11,203 bases of DNA from Mycocentrospora acerina (GCA_022701365.1 JAKUHH010000336.1:1-11203), one strand, 5' to 3'; numbered from the stretch's first letter, positions 1 to 7,167 are shown. The notes: generated by a model not told the origin, from the letters alone. Numbers and translations are program-made.

Positions 1-50
1 GCTATAAGCGAGGTAAGCCACGTTGACTGTGCACGTGCTTAGTCGTTACA
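1..50 (-). mobile_element. Truncated LTR end of the TRIM element, inverted
   Basis: This stretch is the exact reverse complement of the first 50 bases of the 195-bp LTRs at 6935 and 7454; the LTR at 6416 differs by one transition. The LTR terminus (TG...) is at position 50 and the rest lies beyond the window. The copy retains the unmutated cytosine that is thymine in the 6416 copy, so it groups with the young, unmutated copies. It sits directly against a transposase reading frame that starts at 52, so it appears to have inserted into the pogo-type element. No target duplication can be tested because the other end is missing. Confidence 0.9.
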
Positions 51-51
51 T

Positions 52-516
52 CTAGCACTAGGGGAGACTCTGTGGGAAGCCAAAACACCAAGCAACGCCT
101 GCGAGATAGAGGCTTAATTAACACTTATTTGTAATTGTATACAACAGTATAAAAGCTCTTCGCCTGCTTCTATCATCGCGATGCTTAATTAGCTGAAGAA
201 AAGCGCTTAAATTATGGTGTATTCACAGGCCTTGCTTGCTGCTCAGGTTGTATGTCTTAAGAAGGCAAACAAGGCTGCGTCTAAACGTAAGCAGCGCAAA
301 AAGAAGCAGATTCAGAAAGGAGGAGACCTTTTAAAGGCTAAGGCAGATAAACTACTTGCTTAAAAGGATGTTGAGGCACAACTAGAGGGGGAAATGCGTG
401 AAGGCAGGTCGCGAACTGGTGCAGATAAAGAGCATAAAAGGCATTACACAGTGTGTAGGGAAGAAGGACATAACTCACGTAGGCATAAGAAAGATACTAT
501 AGAGAGCAGCATGTAA
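52..516 (+). pseudogene. C-terminal remnant of a pogo/Fot1-type (DDE_1, CENP-B-like) transposase
   Basis: A single reading frame runs from 52 to the stop at 514-516. It is interrupted by TAA/TAG at 118, 190, 208 and 361, each one transition from a Gln or Trp codon. The translated pattern fits the variable tail of fungal pogo/Fot1 transposases, downstream of the DDE catalytic domain: a W-E-x-K-T-P-S-N motif near 73, an S-S-P-A-S-I segment near 157, a Leu-rich stretch, a very basic K-R-K-Q-R-K-K-K run near 283-310, and a final knuckle-like T-V-C-R-E-E-G-H-N-S-R. In that knuckle the first and last cysteines expected for C-x2-C-x4-H-x4-C are missing. The HTH and catalytic domains would lie upstream, beyond the inserted LTR. 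An ATG at 214 starts a short open stretch, but the homology-like pattern begins well before it, so it is not the true start. Family assignment is from memory of the family. Confidence 0.72.
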
Positions 517-593
517 TTTGATCCCTTCTACACTATAGTAGCTTATTGTGGTGTTGGGTTATGTTTGTTTTCAAGTTGACATCTTAGTGGGGC

Positions 594-634
594 GCGCCGT
601 TCGCTTGTGTGCGCCGTTCGCATGTGGATGACGT
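594..634. repeat. GC-rich 17-bp tandem repeat, probable terminal repeat of the pogo-type element
   Basis: Two adjacent 17-bp units begin GCGCCGTTCGC at 594-610 and 611-627 and differ only at their ends. They are followed by ATGACGT and then TA at 635-636. They lie about 80 bp downstream of the transposase stop and are sharply GC-rich against the surroundings. Tc1/mariner-pogo elements end in inverted repeats flanked by TA, so this is inferred to be the 3' terminal inverted repeat with TA at 635-636. The matching 5' repeat is outside the window, so this is unproven. Confidence 0.45.
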
Positions 635-644
635 TAAAGGAAAA

Positions 645-881
645 TCAAAACATACTTCTAGCCTTTGCACGCCTTTTCCTCTTACTACCTGTAGTTGAGC
701 CACAATAGACAGGACAAAGTGCAGCTTTGTAATTGTAGTAAATAGCCTTCCTTTGTACAGCAGGCGTCTTAGTAGCTGTAGCAGGAGCAGAGGCAGGTTT
801 CTTACAAGAAGATTTTTTAATATTTAGCTTAGGTGCAACCTTAGATTTTAAGGGGCAAGATAATCTAAGTGCTAGGAAAGG
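645..881 (-). CDS. Open frame of unknown family (C-terminal fragment), Ala/Pro/Lys-rich
   Basis: A frame of 79 codons, including the final TGA, reads without a stop on the minus strand. Its 5' side is closed by a stop at 882-884 and it has no convincing start, so it is at best the 3' end of a gene or a chance frame. Its middle is rich in Ala, Pro, Thr and Lys (K-P-A-S-A-P-A-T-A-T-K-T-P). It then has a Tyr-rich stretch, C-P-V-Y-C-G, and a basic end K-R-K-R-R-A-K-A. It retains TCA/TGA-type sites, so it is less mutated than the sequence to its right. I do not recognise the family. It ends just beyond the presumed pogo terminal repeat. Confidence 0.3.
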   Translation of the reverse strand, partial: PFLALRLSCPLKSKVAPKLNIKKSSCKKPASAPATATKTPAVQRKAIYYNYKAALCPVYCGSTTGSKRKRRAKARSMF

Positions 882-903
882 TTAACAAAAGACTAATACT
901 AGG

Positions 904-1056
904 ACTATTACTCCTCTTACTACTTACAGTGCTAGCACTTAAGCCTTTAGCGCCTGCTATATTAAGCAGAATTTAGAGGGCAGAGTTAAAGAGACTATAG
1001 TAGCAGAAGAAATAAGAAGGTATAAGAAAGGAGACTCTATGTATACTAACTTATAA
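904..1056 (+). pseudogene. Coding-like remnant, unknown family
   Basis: The plus frame has stops at 940 and 1054, both of the Gln-to-stop type, and otherwise reads as protein. A Ser/Thr-rich stretch is followed by a charged helix-like segment E-G-R-V-K-E-T-I-V-A-E-E-I-R-R-Y-K-K around 976-1029. The charged, amphipathic composition is unlike a random AT-rich frame. I cannot name the family. It may belong to the same decayed plus-strand unit as 1516-1797, but simple repeats separate them and this is a guess. Confidence 0.3.
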
Positions 1057-1120
1057 GGCAAAATTGTATTTAACCTTACTATTACTGCTGCCTTTACTAT
1101 TTAAATTTCTTTATTCTTCT

Positions 1121-1159
1121 AAAGGTAAAGGTAAAGGTAAAAGTAAAGGTAAAAGTAAG
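1121..1159. repeat. (GGTAAA/AGTAAA)n hexamer repeat
   Basis: There are about six imperfect copies of a six-base GGTAAA unit, some reading AGTAAA. The unit is a multiple of three and would read Gly-Lys / Ser-Lys on the plus strand. It could be a repetitive protein segment or simple-sequence expansion. The AT-rich stretch after it (about 1160-1410) contains A- and T-runs and nothing else I can support. Confidence 0.8.
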
Positions 1160-1420
1160 ATTTTAATATATATATTAAATTTAAATAGAAAATATATTTA
1201 GGTTGTAGTATTAGTCTAGTAATAGTCTTTAAAAATAAAAGCATAGTGTTGCGTTACTTACATGTGTTTTACAATTTACATAAACATTATTTTTAAAAAA
1301 AAATTTCCTATCTAAATTTTACCTTTATCTTTTAGCTGCTGCCTAATTACTTAATTAAATAATCTAAAAAAATTTATAACTTTTTCCTTTCTTACCTTGT
1401 TACCCTTTTTTGCTGCCCTC

Positions 1421-1504
1421 CCCTTTGTTGCTGCCTTGCCCTTTATTGCTGCCTTGCCCTTTATTACTGCTTTGTCCTTTATTGCTGCTTTGCCCTGCTG
1501 CTGC
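1421..1504. repeat. 18-bp minisatellite
   Basis: Four 18-bp units start at 1421, 1439, 1457 and 1475 (consensus CCCTTTATTGCTGCCTTG), followed by a partial unit that runs into CTG repeats. Differences between units are mainly C-to-T or G-to-A transitions. Because 18 is a multiple of three, the minus strand reads as repeated Gln-Gly-Ser-Asn-Lys-Gly, so it may derive from a low-complexity protein segment. Confidence 0.85.
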
Positions 1505-1515
1505 ATCGCTAACTA

Positions 1516-1797
1516 TAATTTAGAAGCTATAAGCAGACTATTACTACTTATTACCTACTATAAGTAACTAAAAGCGCAAGAAGACTAAAAATAAATATTC
1601 TTAGAATCCTTATACAGTAAAGAATAACAAAGCTTATACACTTAAAACTAAGGAGGTATTCTAAGTAGTAAAGGACAGGAGCATAATAAATAAAGTAATT
1701 TATTATTTATTTATAGAAAATTAATGCTTACAATAAAAGGCTATCTTAGTTTATTAGACTAGCAAGTTTCTGCCTGCAGTTCACAATTTGCTCTTAG
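1516..1797 (+). pseudogene. 5' part of a decayed plus-strand gene of unknown family, split by the Gypsy element
   Basis: The frame reads coherently with scattered TAA/TAG codons in place of Gln/Trp. It has a basic segment K-R-K-K-T-K-N-K near 1567, then a helical-looking region ending H-N-L-L-L at 1782-1796. The Gypsy insertion falls inside the codon starting at base 1797. Joining 1797 directly to 10648, which removes the element and one CTTAG copy, restores a codon and the frame stays open for another 27 codons to 10730. This shows that both flanks were one coding sequence before insertion. I do not recognise the family; its density of stops suggests an older repeat rather than a live host gene. 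Confidence 0.5.
1793..1797. repeat. Target-site duplication CTTAG, left copy (Gypsy)
   Basis: The five bases directly outside the LTR terminus at 1798 match the five directly outside the other LTR terminus (10643-10647). Confidence 0.9.
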
Positions 1798-2061
1798 TGT
1801 TAATAACCTTCTTACTTCACGTTACTAAGCAAGTAGAGTCCTTGTATAATATACACATATAATAGTAGTATTTTATAGACAAATTGCTACTTTCCTTATA
1901 ACATTTCTGTAGTAGCCTATATAGGAGTCTCTTAGTAATCTAGATAGTAACAGATACTAAGAGAAGGGTATAAGGTTCTTATAGTACTCTAGTACAGAAC
2001 TCCTTAGCATTAATACCTAGGAGTAACCTCTGCTAACTCTAGTTAGGGTGCAATCCTAACA
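1798..2061 (-). repeat. 3' LTR of the Gypsy element, 264 bp
   Basis: On the plus strand it starts TGTTAATAACC and ends AATCCTAACA, giving 5-bp inverted ends TGTTA/TAACA. It aligns along its length with 10150-10413, also 264 positions. Most of the roughly dozen differences are C/T or G/A. Near its right end it shows CTAACTCTAGTTAGGG where the other LTR has CTGACTCCAGTTGGGG: two TG-to-TA changes and one CCA-to-CTA, a direct view of RIP on both strands. Confidence 0.93.
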
Positions 2062-2079
2062 ATATCCCCCTTTCTAAGA
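2062..2079 (-). other. Polypurine tract of the Gypsy element
   Basis: On the minus strand AGAAAGGGGG (plus 2066-2075) lies four bases upstream of the 3' LTR. This is the expected site and composition for the RNase H-resistant primer of plus-strand DNA synthesis. Confidence 0.75.
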
Positions 2080-2443
2080 TAACTTGCCCTAAGTTATAAA
2101 GGATAACCTATTACACGCTAGAATAGGGCATTATAGGCTGTTATAGGAAGTTTACACTAGTAGGGAGTTAAAGCTTCTAAGGTAGGAATTCTAGGTAAAG
2201 GCACCTTTACCTTAGAGCTTTACTGTTGCAATTGCCTTTACCTAAGCTTTTACTATAGCTGCCTAATTTAATAACATAATAGGTAAGTTAGCTAGGCTTA
2301 AGGTGTATAATAGGGTCCTTTAGCTCTTTTTAGTTAATCTCTCTTATACTCTACTACAGTTTTAGGTAAGTTTTCTTAATTTATTACTTCCCTAGATAAA
2401 TAATCTAGGTTGTAGTCTATTAGCTCTTAATAGACTATTATAG

Positions 2444-2451
2444 TATAAATA
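2444..2451 (+). promoter_or_regulatory. Possible TATA box for the antisense gene
   Basis: A TATAAATA sequence lies about 75-100 bp upstream of the first coding-like part of the plus-strand gene remnant. RIP produces many TA-rich strings in this region, so this is only suggestive. Confidence 0.25.
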
Positions 2452-2529
2452 GCAGCTAACTAGCTTTAATAGAGTTTCCCTGCCTCTTTATTACTAATTT
2501 TGCCTTCTCTTTGCCCTCTAGATCCTTAT

Positions 2530-3507
2530 TATAGACACTACTACTATTAGTAATAACTTTATAGACAATAGAGTTTATACTAACTATTCCTGCGCTACCT
2601 GCGTCTATTTATATGCTAAGGGTAATCTTTAGTACCTAAGCAAGATTAGCTGCTTTATGCTAGAAATTACTAACGCAAATTAGGCCCTATATTATAAGTA
2701 GAAGGCTCTTAATGTAAAGGGAGTTAAGCATAAGTTTAAGCAGTGCTTTTAGTATTTCTGCAATAATAGGAAGTGTATAGCTATAAGTTCCTTGTTATTT
2801 TGTGCTATTTAACACTATTCTAACCTATTATAGCTTAACTAGAAATTAGCTCCTAATTTAGCCCTAATTAACCTTCTTCTTACTGCTGCTTATACTGCTC
2901 CTCTTTCTGCGCTCTTTAATTCTATTTCTAAGCTGCAGACTGTAGCTAGGCCTCTTACTAGGCAGCTTACAAGGTATGTCTTTAAGTGCTTTTAGACTAT
3001 TTTAAGCTAAAATAGGGCTAACTGTAATTCCTAAGACTGTAATCTTTTACAGTGTTTACTTAGCTCTTTATAACAGCGCAATTTATGCTAACAAGTCCCT
3101 TATGTCTGCAATCTGCCCTGCTAGTTGCAAGCGCAATAAGAAGACAGTTGCTAGCAAGGTTAAGGCTTAAAAGCGTTTGTTAGAGGCTGCTATTATTAAT
3201 AAGATAGAGACTAAAGCTTCTACGCCTTTAAAGAGAGTATTATGTCCCCTTATATCCCCTTTGTGCCTTCTGCTAATTTAACTAAGGGAGGTATAGTAGT
3301 TTTATTTTTAGCAAAGCTTTAGATAATGCTTGCTGTGCTAAAGAGCTAATAAATAAGATTACTGCGCTTATAGCAGAGAAGGTAACTGCTGTGTCTGCTT
3401 ATAAAGGTGCTATTACTAGGAAGGTTACTTCCCTCTAGAAGAAGTTAGCAGATCTTTCTGCTCCTAGTAAGTAGACAGCTAGTATCTTTCTAGTAGTCTT
3501 TAGGTAA
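2530..3507 (+). pseudogene. Antisense, intron-containing gene remnant between pol and the 3' LTR; unknown function
   Basis: This frame opposes gag-pol and lies where chromoviruses normally have only a short 3' untranslated region. Exon 1 (about 2530-2973) reads with a C-A-T-C at 2591-2602, further cysteines (S-K-I-S-C, K-Q-C-F, C-N-N-R-K-C) and several TAG/TAA codons replacing Gln/Trp. Splicing 2974-3052 moves the reading into a new frame that is at once open: V-Y-L-A-L-Y-N-S at 3054, then a basic K-R-N-K-K-T-V-A-S-K-V-K-A with one stop at 3174. A last segment (3313-3504, one frame over) reads K-A-L-D-N-A-C-C-A-K-E-L and onward and ends at TAA 3505. That last shift could be a second intron (for example 3263-3311, poor 5' site) or an indel. 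The Cys pairs could bind zinc, but I recognise no family. The true start is lost. A GTAAGA at 3505 might be a further donor site, so the end is uncertain. Confidence 0.55.
2974..3052 (+). other. Spliceosomal intron in the antisense gene, 79 bp
   Basis: It has a 5' site GTATGT at 2974-2979, a branch-like GCTAAC at 3017-3022 and a 3' site TTTTACAG ending at 3052, with spacing typical of filamentous fungi. Its 79-bp length (remainder 1 modulo 3) accounts exactly for the frame change between the coding-like segments on either side. Confidence 0.7.
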
Positions 3508-3894
3508 GAATAAGGTATTCTAGGCTATAATAGGCTGTTAGGTTAGGTTTCTATAGTATAAGAGATTTTGTCCTTAAAGTTTATAGGATTAATACCTTAG
3601 GCCTTATTTGCCCTTTGTAAATAGAATTTCTTTCCCTCTTCTAACTTAGTCTCTTTTGCATCTCCTAGTTAATTTCTTACTTTGTTAAGGTTTTTTAATT
3701 CTATTTAATTTAATTGTAATTATTGTAGACTATTATAGGCTATAATAGCCTATATTAAGTGTTTGCAAGGTTCTAGGGCTAATACTAGACTAATAGATAC
3801 TTTTAACATCTAGAGTGCCTTTAAACACCTCTAAAAACCCTTTTTGTAAGGAAAATAGGTAAAAGTAACTCTAGTTTTGTTACTTTTTGCTATT

Positions 3895-6410
3895 AGGTCT
3901 TGTTATTTCCCTTTTCTTTTAAGAGTTACTTATAACACTTTAGTATAGACTTCTTTTACCTTTTTAAGGTTACTCTTTCTTTTAGCTAGAACTTTTAGAG
4001 TACTTTAGCTAAAATGTTTAGACTTAGTTCCTAAGAGTCCTCTTCTTTTAGGTAACCTATCTAATAGACTAAGTATTCCTATTAGTCTGTGTCTTTTTAT
4101 CTTCTTTTAATAATGTAGTCTACTTTATATATATTATTACTAAACTTGCATAAGGTATCTATAATTAGTATTTTTAGATAAAGTATCTAGCTTTTTGTGT
4201 TGTATAGTTCTAGTAGTAATATATAGAAGACTAGGTGTACGCTCTTTAGTCCTAGTATGTCTACCTTAAATGCAGATAGCCTATACTAGGCTACTATGCG
4301 TCTTAGGCCTAGAAACTTCTAATCTAGCTTCTTTTTTAGGCGTAAGGAGCGTATATACCTATTTACAATTATTATTTAATCTCCTATTTTAAAAGGTATT
4401 TAGAGTCTTCTTTTATCTTTATAAGCTTTTTAGTAGGTGTTGCTTACTTAGATTTTCTTTCTGCACTCTTATTAAATACTTAGAACCTTTAAGGCTAGGT
4501 CTTTTCTTAGAGGTAATTCTCTCTTGCCTAGGGCTATACTAGGCTAGTCTGCACTGTAAAGGTTTATTCTATAGTATGCTTAGAATAGGGTAGTATTTAT
4601 AGTAGCGTGTATGCTATTATTGTACACAAATTCTGCTATTGCTACTTACAAGGCCTAATTATCTTGTTCTAAGCTACAATAACATTATAGGTATTATTTA
4701 AGTGTCTAGTTTTGTCTTCCTATCTGCCTATCTGTCTGTAGATAGTAAGCAGATAAAAGGACTTTTCTTAAGTTTAGGTAATATTAGAAAGTGTCCTAAT
4801 GCTTAGTATTTATTAGTAGGCCTTAGTCTAAAATTATCTTTAAGGGGACTCTATGTAGTTAGATTACTTCCCTTATCTAGGCTTAGGCTAGGTCTGTGCT
4901 ATCCTAGTTGCCTCTTGCTAGGATATAATAGGCTATTTTAGTTAAACAGCATACTACTACTAGTACTGTGTTATATACTTGCCTGTTAAACTAGCTTAAG
5001 AAGAGTTCTGTAATAAAATCTATTATTACTTTTTCTTATGCTTTTATTAGTAGAAGAAGTAGGGCTAAGAGTCTGTATAGTTTGTGTCTTGTAAGAGTTG
5101 CCTTTCTACAGACTAAATAACTTTTTATATACTCTAAAATATCCTTCCTTATACCTTCTTAGGTGTACTAGTATTGCAGCTTCTCTAATATCCTCTGTAA
5201 CCTAAAGTAACCTGCAAGGGGGTTATTATAATATTCTTAGGGTGCTTTTGCTTTTTATTTTGTTGTTGTAAGAGTTAAGATAGCTTTTTAAGGTATTTTA
5301 GGCCCTTCTAGCTTATTTATTGTTACCTTAGAGTTACTTTCTGCAGATGTCCCTTTAAAAGATACATCTGTTATTCCTTGTTCCTCTGTAGGCACTAGTT
5401 CCTTAGTATGTTCTTTATCTGCTTTTTAAAAGTCTTTTAATGCTCTGCGTGTGCACATCTAGGCTTAAGATCTTTCTCTAACCTGCATTGTTACTGCTGC
5501 TATTATAAGGGTATCTTTTCTTTTTCTTTTTAGCAAGTTTCTTAATAGTTAAACAAAAGCCTTATTATATTTATAGGCTAGTTTCTTAGCTTCTCTTATA
5601 TAATCTAGTCTTCTTAAGGAGCTATCTGCTAGGTTTATGCTTCTTAAGTAATAGTTTAGGACAAAATTAAACCTTAACAGTAACAGGTAGTGTCTTACTT
5701 ATTAGTAGCTTAGCATTTTATTCTCTATAAACTATTTTAGATTTATATAGTCTGTTAGGATCTTAAAGTAGATCCTATTAAGATACTAGCACTAATGCTC
5801 TAGACTCTTAACTATTACTAGTAGTTCCTTATTATGCATGTTGTAATTATACTCTGCTTAGATAAGTTTCCTTAAAAAGAAGTCTACTAGCCTTTATTAA
5901 AGTTTTTAGCCTTCTTCTAGCACTAACTAGCTTAGAATACCTGCAATTGCCCTTTTAGAGGTATTAACTTCTACTTTTGTCTTTCTTTCTAGATTAAAAT
6001 AAACTAGTATTAGTACTTCTAAGAACGCATTTTTTAGCTTATTAAAAGCTTCTATACCTTCTTTCTTTATATTAAGAGGTTAACTTTCTTCTTTTCTTAT
6101 AGCTAGTCTGCCCTAGGCTGTGTTTAGGCCCTTCTAGGTTAGAGTAGTTAATAAGAGCGCTAATCTTAAGAATCTAGCTATAAATTAGCAATAGTAATTT
6201 ATAAAGCTAATAAATACCTGTATATTATGCACTGTGTGTAGCTTTAGCTAGTTCTATATAGTTAAAGCTCTTTCTTAGTTAATATAGATTCCTTTTAGAG
6301 AAATTATGTACTTAAGGTACTTTATATATTACATGTGCTACTTATACTTACTAAGCTTAATATATAGCTTTACTGTACACAATTAATTAAAGACCTCTTT
6401 AACATGTCTT
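3895..6410 (-). pseudogene. pol: Gypsy pol, second part: RT thumb, RNase H, integrase, GPF/Y and chromodomain
   Basis: This continues the RT frame after the nested TRIM. Next to the break is D-Y-T-R-H-V-K-E-V-F and K-L-Y-I-K-L-S-K-Y-K, the end of the RT palm and thumb. RNase H follows: V-E-V-N-T-S near 5968, with the catalytic Asp now Asn (5963-5965), then N-K-E-L-L-V-I-V-K-S-L-E and L-T-D-Y-I-N-L-K. Integrase has a degraded HHCC finger (G-H now G-Y at 5207; C-x2-C reduced to Y-x2-C ending at 5108). Its core has D-F-I-T-E-L with Asp at 5018-5020 and a second Asp at 4826-4828. Exactly 36 codons later, at 4718-4720, is Gly where the D-35-E glutamate belongs. A GPF/Y-like K-F-L-G-L (about 4290-4345) leads to a chromodomain at about 3985-4129 (Y-K-V-D-Y-I start, E-Y-L-V, then G-Y-x-K-E-E-D-S). 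A basic tail follows. Many Trp/Gln codons are stops. Confidence 0.9.
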
Positions 6411-6415
6411 GTATA
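6411..6415. repeat. Target-site duplication GTATA, left copy (TRIM)
   Basis: These five bases precede the first TRIM LTR and match 7649-7653. Removing the TRIM and one copy restores the pol frame: the distance from RT motif C to the RNase H Asp becomes 486 bp, a multiple of three. Confidence 0.93.
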
Positions 6416-6494
6416 TGTAACGACTAAGCACGTGCACAGTCAACGTGGCTTACCTTGCTTATAGCATCTAGTTAGCAAAGTCTAGATCTAGCAC

Positions 6495-6507
6495 TATATA
6501 TATTATA
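6495..6507 (+). promoter_or_regulatory. TATA box in TRIM LTR copy 1
   Basis: TATATATATTATA lies 28 bp upstream of the LTR segment (6523-6535) that matches the primer-binding site, the right distance for a transcript starting at or near that segment. The same sequence recurs in the other two LTRs at 519-bp intervals. Confidence 0.55.
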
Positions 6508-6522
6508 CTACACATAGAATAC

Positions 6523-6535
6523 TTGCTTAAGTATT
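6523..6535 (+). promoter_or_regulatory. LTR segment complementary to the TRIM primer-binding site
   Basis: TTGCTTAAGTATT is the perfect reverse complement of 6612-6624. It is predicted to be at the 5' end of the transcript and to fold back as the reverse-transcription primer, as known for Tf1/sushi retrotransposons. Confidence 0.55.
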
Positions 6536-6550
6536 CTTGTGCTTACCTTT

Positions 6551-6561
6551 TGGTATAAGTA
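6551..6561 (+). promoter_or_regulatory. A-box-like sequence, TRIM copy 1 (mutated)
   Basis: The intact form at 7070-7080, TGGTATAAGTG, fits the RNA polymerase III A-box consensus TRGYNNARNNG. Here the last G has become A (6561). Confidence 0.35.
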
Positions 6562-6611
6562 GGGTTATTGCGTAGTATTAATAGCAAGGGCAGGGCGCCT
6601 AACCATTACAT

Positions 6612-6624
6612 AATACTTAAGCAA
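6612..6624 (+). other. Primer-binding site of the TRIM (self-complementary type)
   Basis: AATACTTAAGCAA starts one base after the LTR end. It lacks the TGG expected for priming by a tRNA 3' end, but pairs over all 13 bases with the LTR at 6523-6535. Confidence 0.55.
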
Positions 6625-6729
6625 ACCTAGAGGTCAAGAGTTTGATCCTGGCAGGGGCTAGAAGTCACTCTGGCTTAAATTGTAGGCTCTAGAGGGTTAG
6701 ACTTGTAGTGCTAGGCTAGAGGCTAGGCT

Positions 6730-6840
6730 AGGAGCTAGACTAGGAGCTAGACTAGGAGTTAGACGAGGTCTAGGCTTGCTAGGGCTAGGCTTGCTGGTGC
6801 TAGGCTTGCTAGTGCTAGGCTTGCTAGTGCTAGGCTACAA
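6730..6840 (+). repeat. Short tandem repeats inside the TRIM (12-mers, then 15-mers)
   Basis: Three 12-bp units (AGGAGCTAGACT-type, 6730-6765) are followed by three 15-bp units (GCTAGGCTTGCTAGT-type, 6784-6828) and a partial one. The shared core is CTAGG/CTAGAC. The block repeats unchanged at 7249-7359. Confidence 0.88.
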
Positions 6841-6921
6841 GGGCTAGACTATAGAGCTATTATAATTGGGGTTCGCGGATATTGTCTTGCCTGCCTAACG
6901 CTCTTGGGACAAGAGCCTCTT

Positions 6922-6934
6922 AGGAGGGGGGTAG
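6922..6934 (+). other. Polypurine tract of the TRIM, copy 1
   Basis: AGGAGGGGGG followed by TAG abuts the TG of the second LTR. This fits the primer site for plus-strand synthesis and fixes the element's orientation. Confidence 0.75.
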
Positions 6935-7129
6935 TGTAACGACTAAGCACGTGCACAGTCAACGTGGCTTACCTCGCTTATAGCATCTAGTCGGCAAAGT
7001 CTAGATCTAGCACTATATATATTATACTACACATAGAATACTTGCTTAAGTATTCTTGTGCTTACCTTTTGGTATAAGTGGGGTTATTGCGTAGTATCAA
7101 TAGCAAGGGCAGGGCGCCTGACCATTACA
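6935..7129 (+). repeat. TRIM LTR copy 2 (unmutated)
   Basis: By eye it is identical to copy 3 (7454-7648) over 195 bp. It keeps the CpG and YCA sites lost in copy 1, so it serves as the reference sequence. Confidence 0.93.
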
Positions 7130-7167
7130 TAATACTTAAGCAAACCCAGAGGTCAAGAGTTCGATCC
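7070..7167 (+). promoter_or_regulatory. A-box and B-box-like RNA polymerase III promoter, spanning LTR 2 and internal region 2
   Basis: The A-box-like TGGTATAAGTG (7070-7080) and B-box-like GTTCGATCC (7159-7167, consensus GWTCRANNC) start 89 bp apart, within the range tolerated by intron-containing tRNA genes. The B-box surroundings resemble a tRNA T-arm, but the stem does not pair fully. A T4 tract just upstream of each A box (7067-7070; next at 7586-7589) could act as terminator one period later. Function is inferred only. Confidence 0.4.

Larger units (their letters stand above)
6416..6610 (+). repeat. TRIM LTR copy 1 (RIP-mutated)
   Basis: Same length as copies 2 and 3 but with six transitions: 6456, 6473, 6474, 6561, 6579 and 6601, all C-to-T or G-to-A relative to the other copies. 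Confidence 0.92.
6611..6934 (+). mobile_element. TRIM internal region 1
   Basis: It begins one base before the primer-binding site and ends with a polypurine tract. In between are a B-box-like sequence, a block of short tandem repeats (6730-6840), a small CTCTT/AAGAG hairpin (6901-6915) and no reading frame of note. Transitions at 6628, 6643 and 6659 separate it from internal region 2. After 6659 the two differ at only one base (6931, G against T). Confidence 0.88.

Noticed and set aside
214..360. A short intact gene starting at ATG 214
   Set aside because: The transposase-like pattern extends upstream to 52 in the same frame and resumes after the stop at 361, so it is a slice of a broken transposase.
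1121..1159. Telomere-like repeat
   Set aside because: The GGTAAA/AGTAAA unit is not the fungal TTAGGG repeat and is imperfect and short.
1160..1410. AT-rich stretch as a replication origin or centromere-like element
   Set aside because: AT-richness here follows from RIP and simple repeats; no specific motif supports an origin.
3985..6400. Short plus-strand open stretches opposite pol
   Set aside because: They are shadows of the minus-strand pol frame, which shows ordered RNase H, integrase and chromodomain motifs.
6637..6652. AGAGTTTGATCCTGGC, identical to the start of bacterial 16S rRNA (27F-type site)
   Set aside because: The other TRIM copy has AGAGTTCGATCC here, so the match arises from one C-to-T change. 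No further 16S sequence follows.
6901..6915. Hairpin CTCTT/AAGAG as a bacterial-type terminator
   Set aside because: The stem is only five bases, there is no following T-run, and the setting is fungal.
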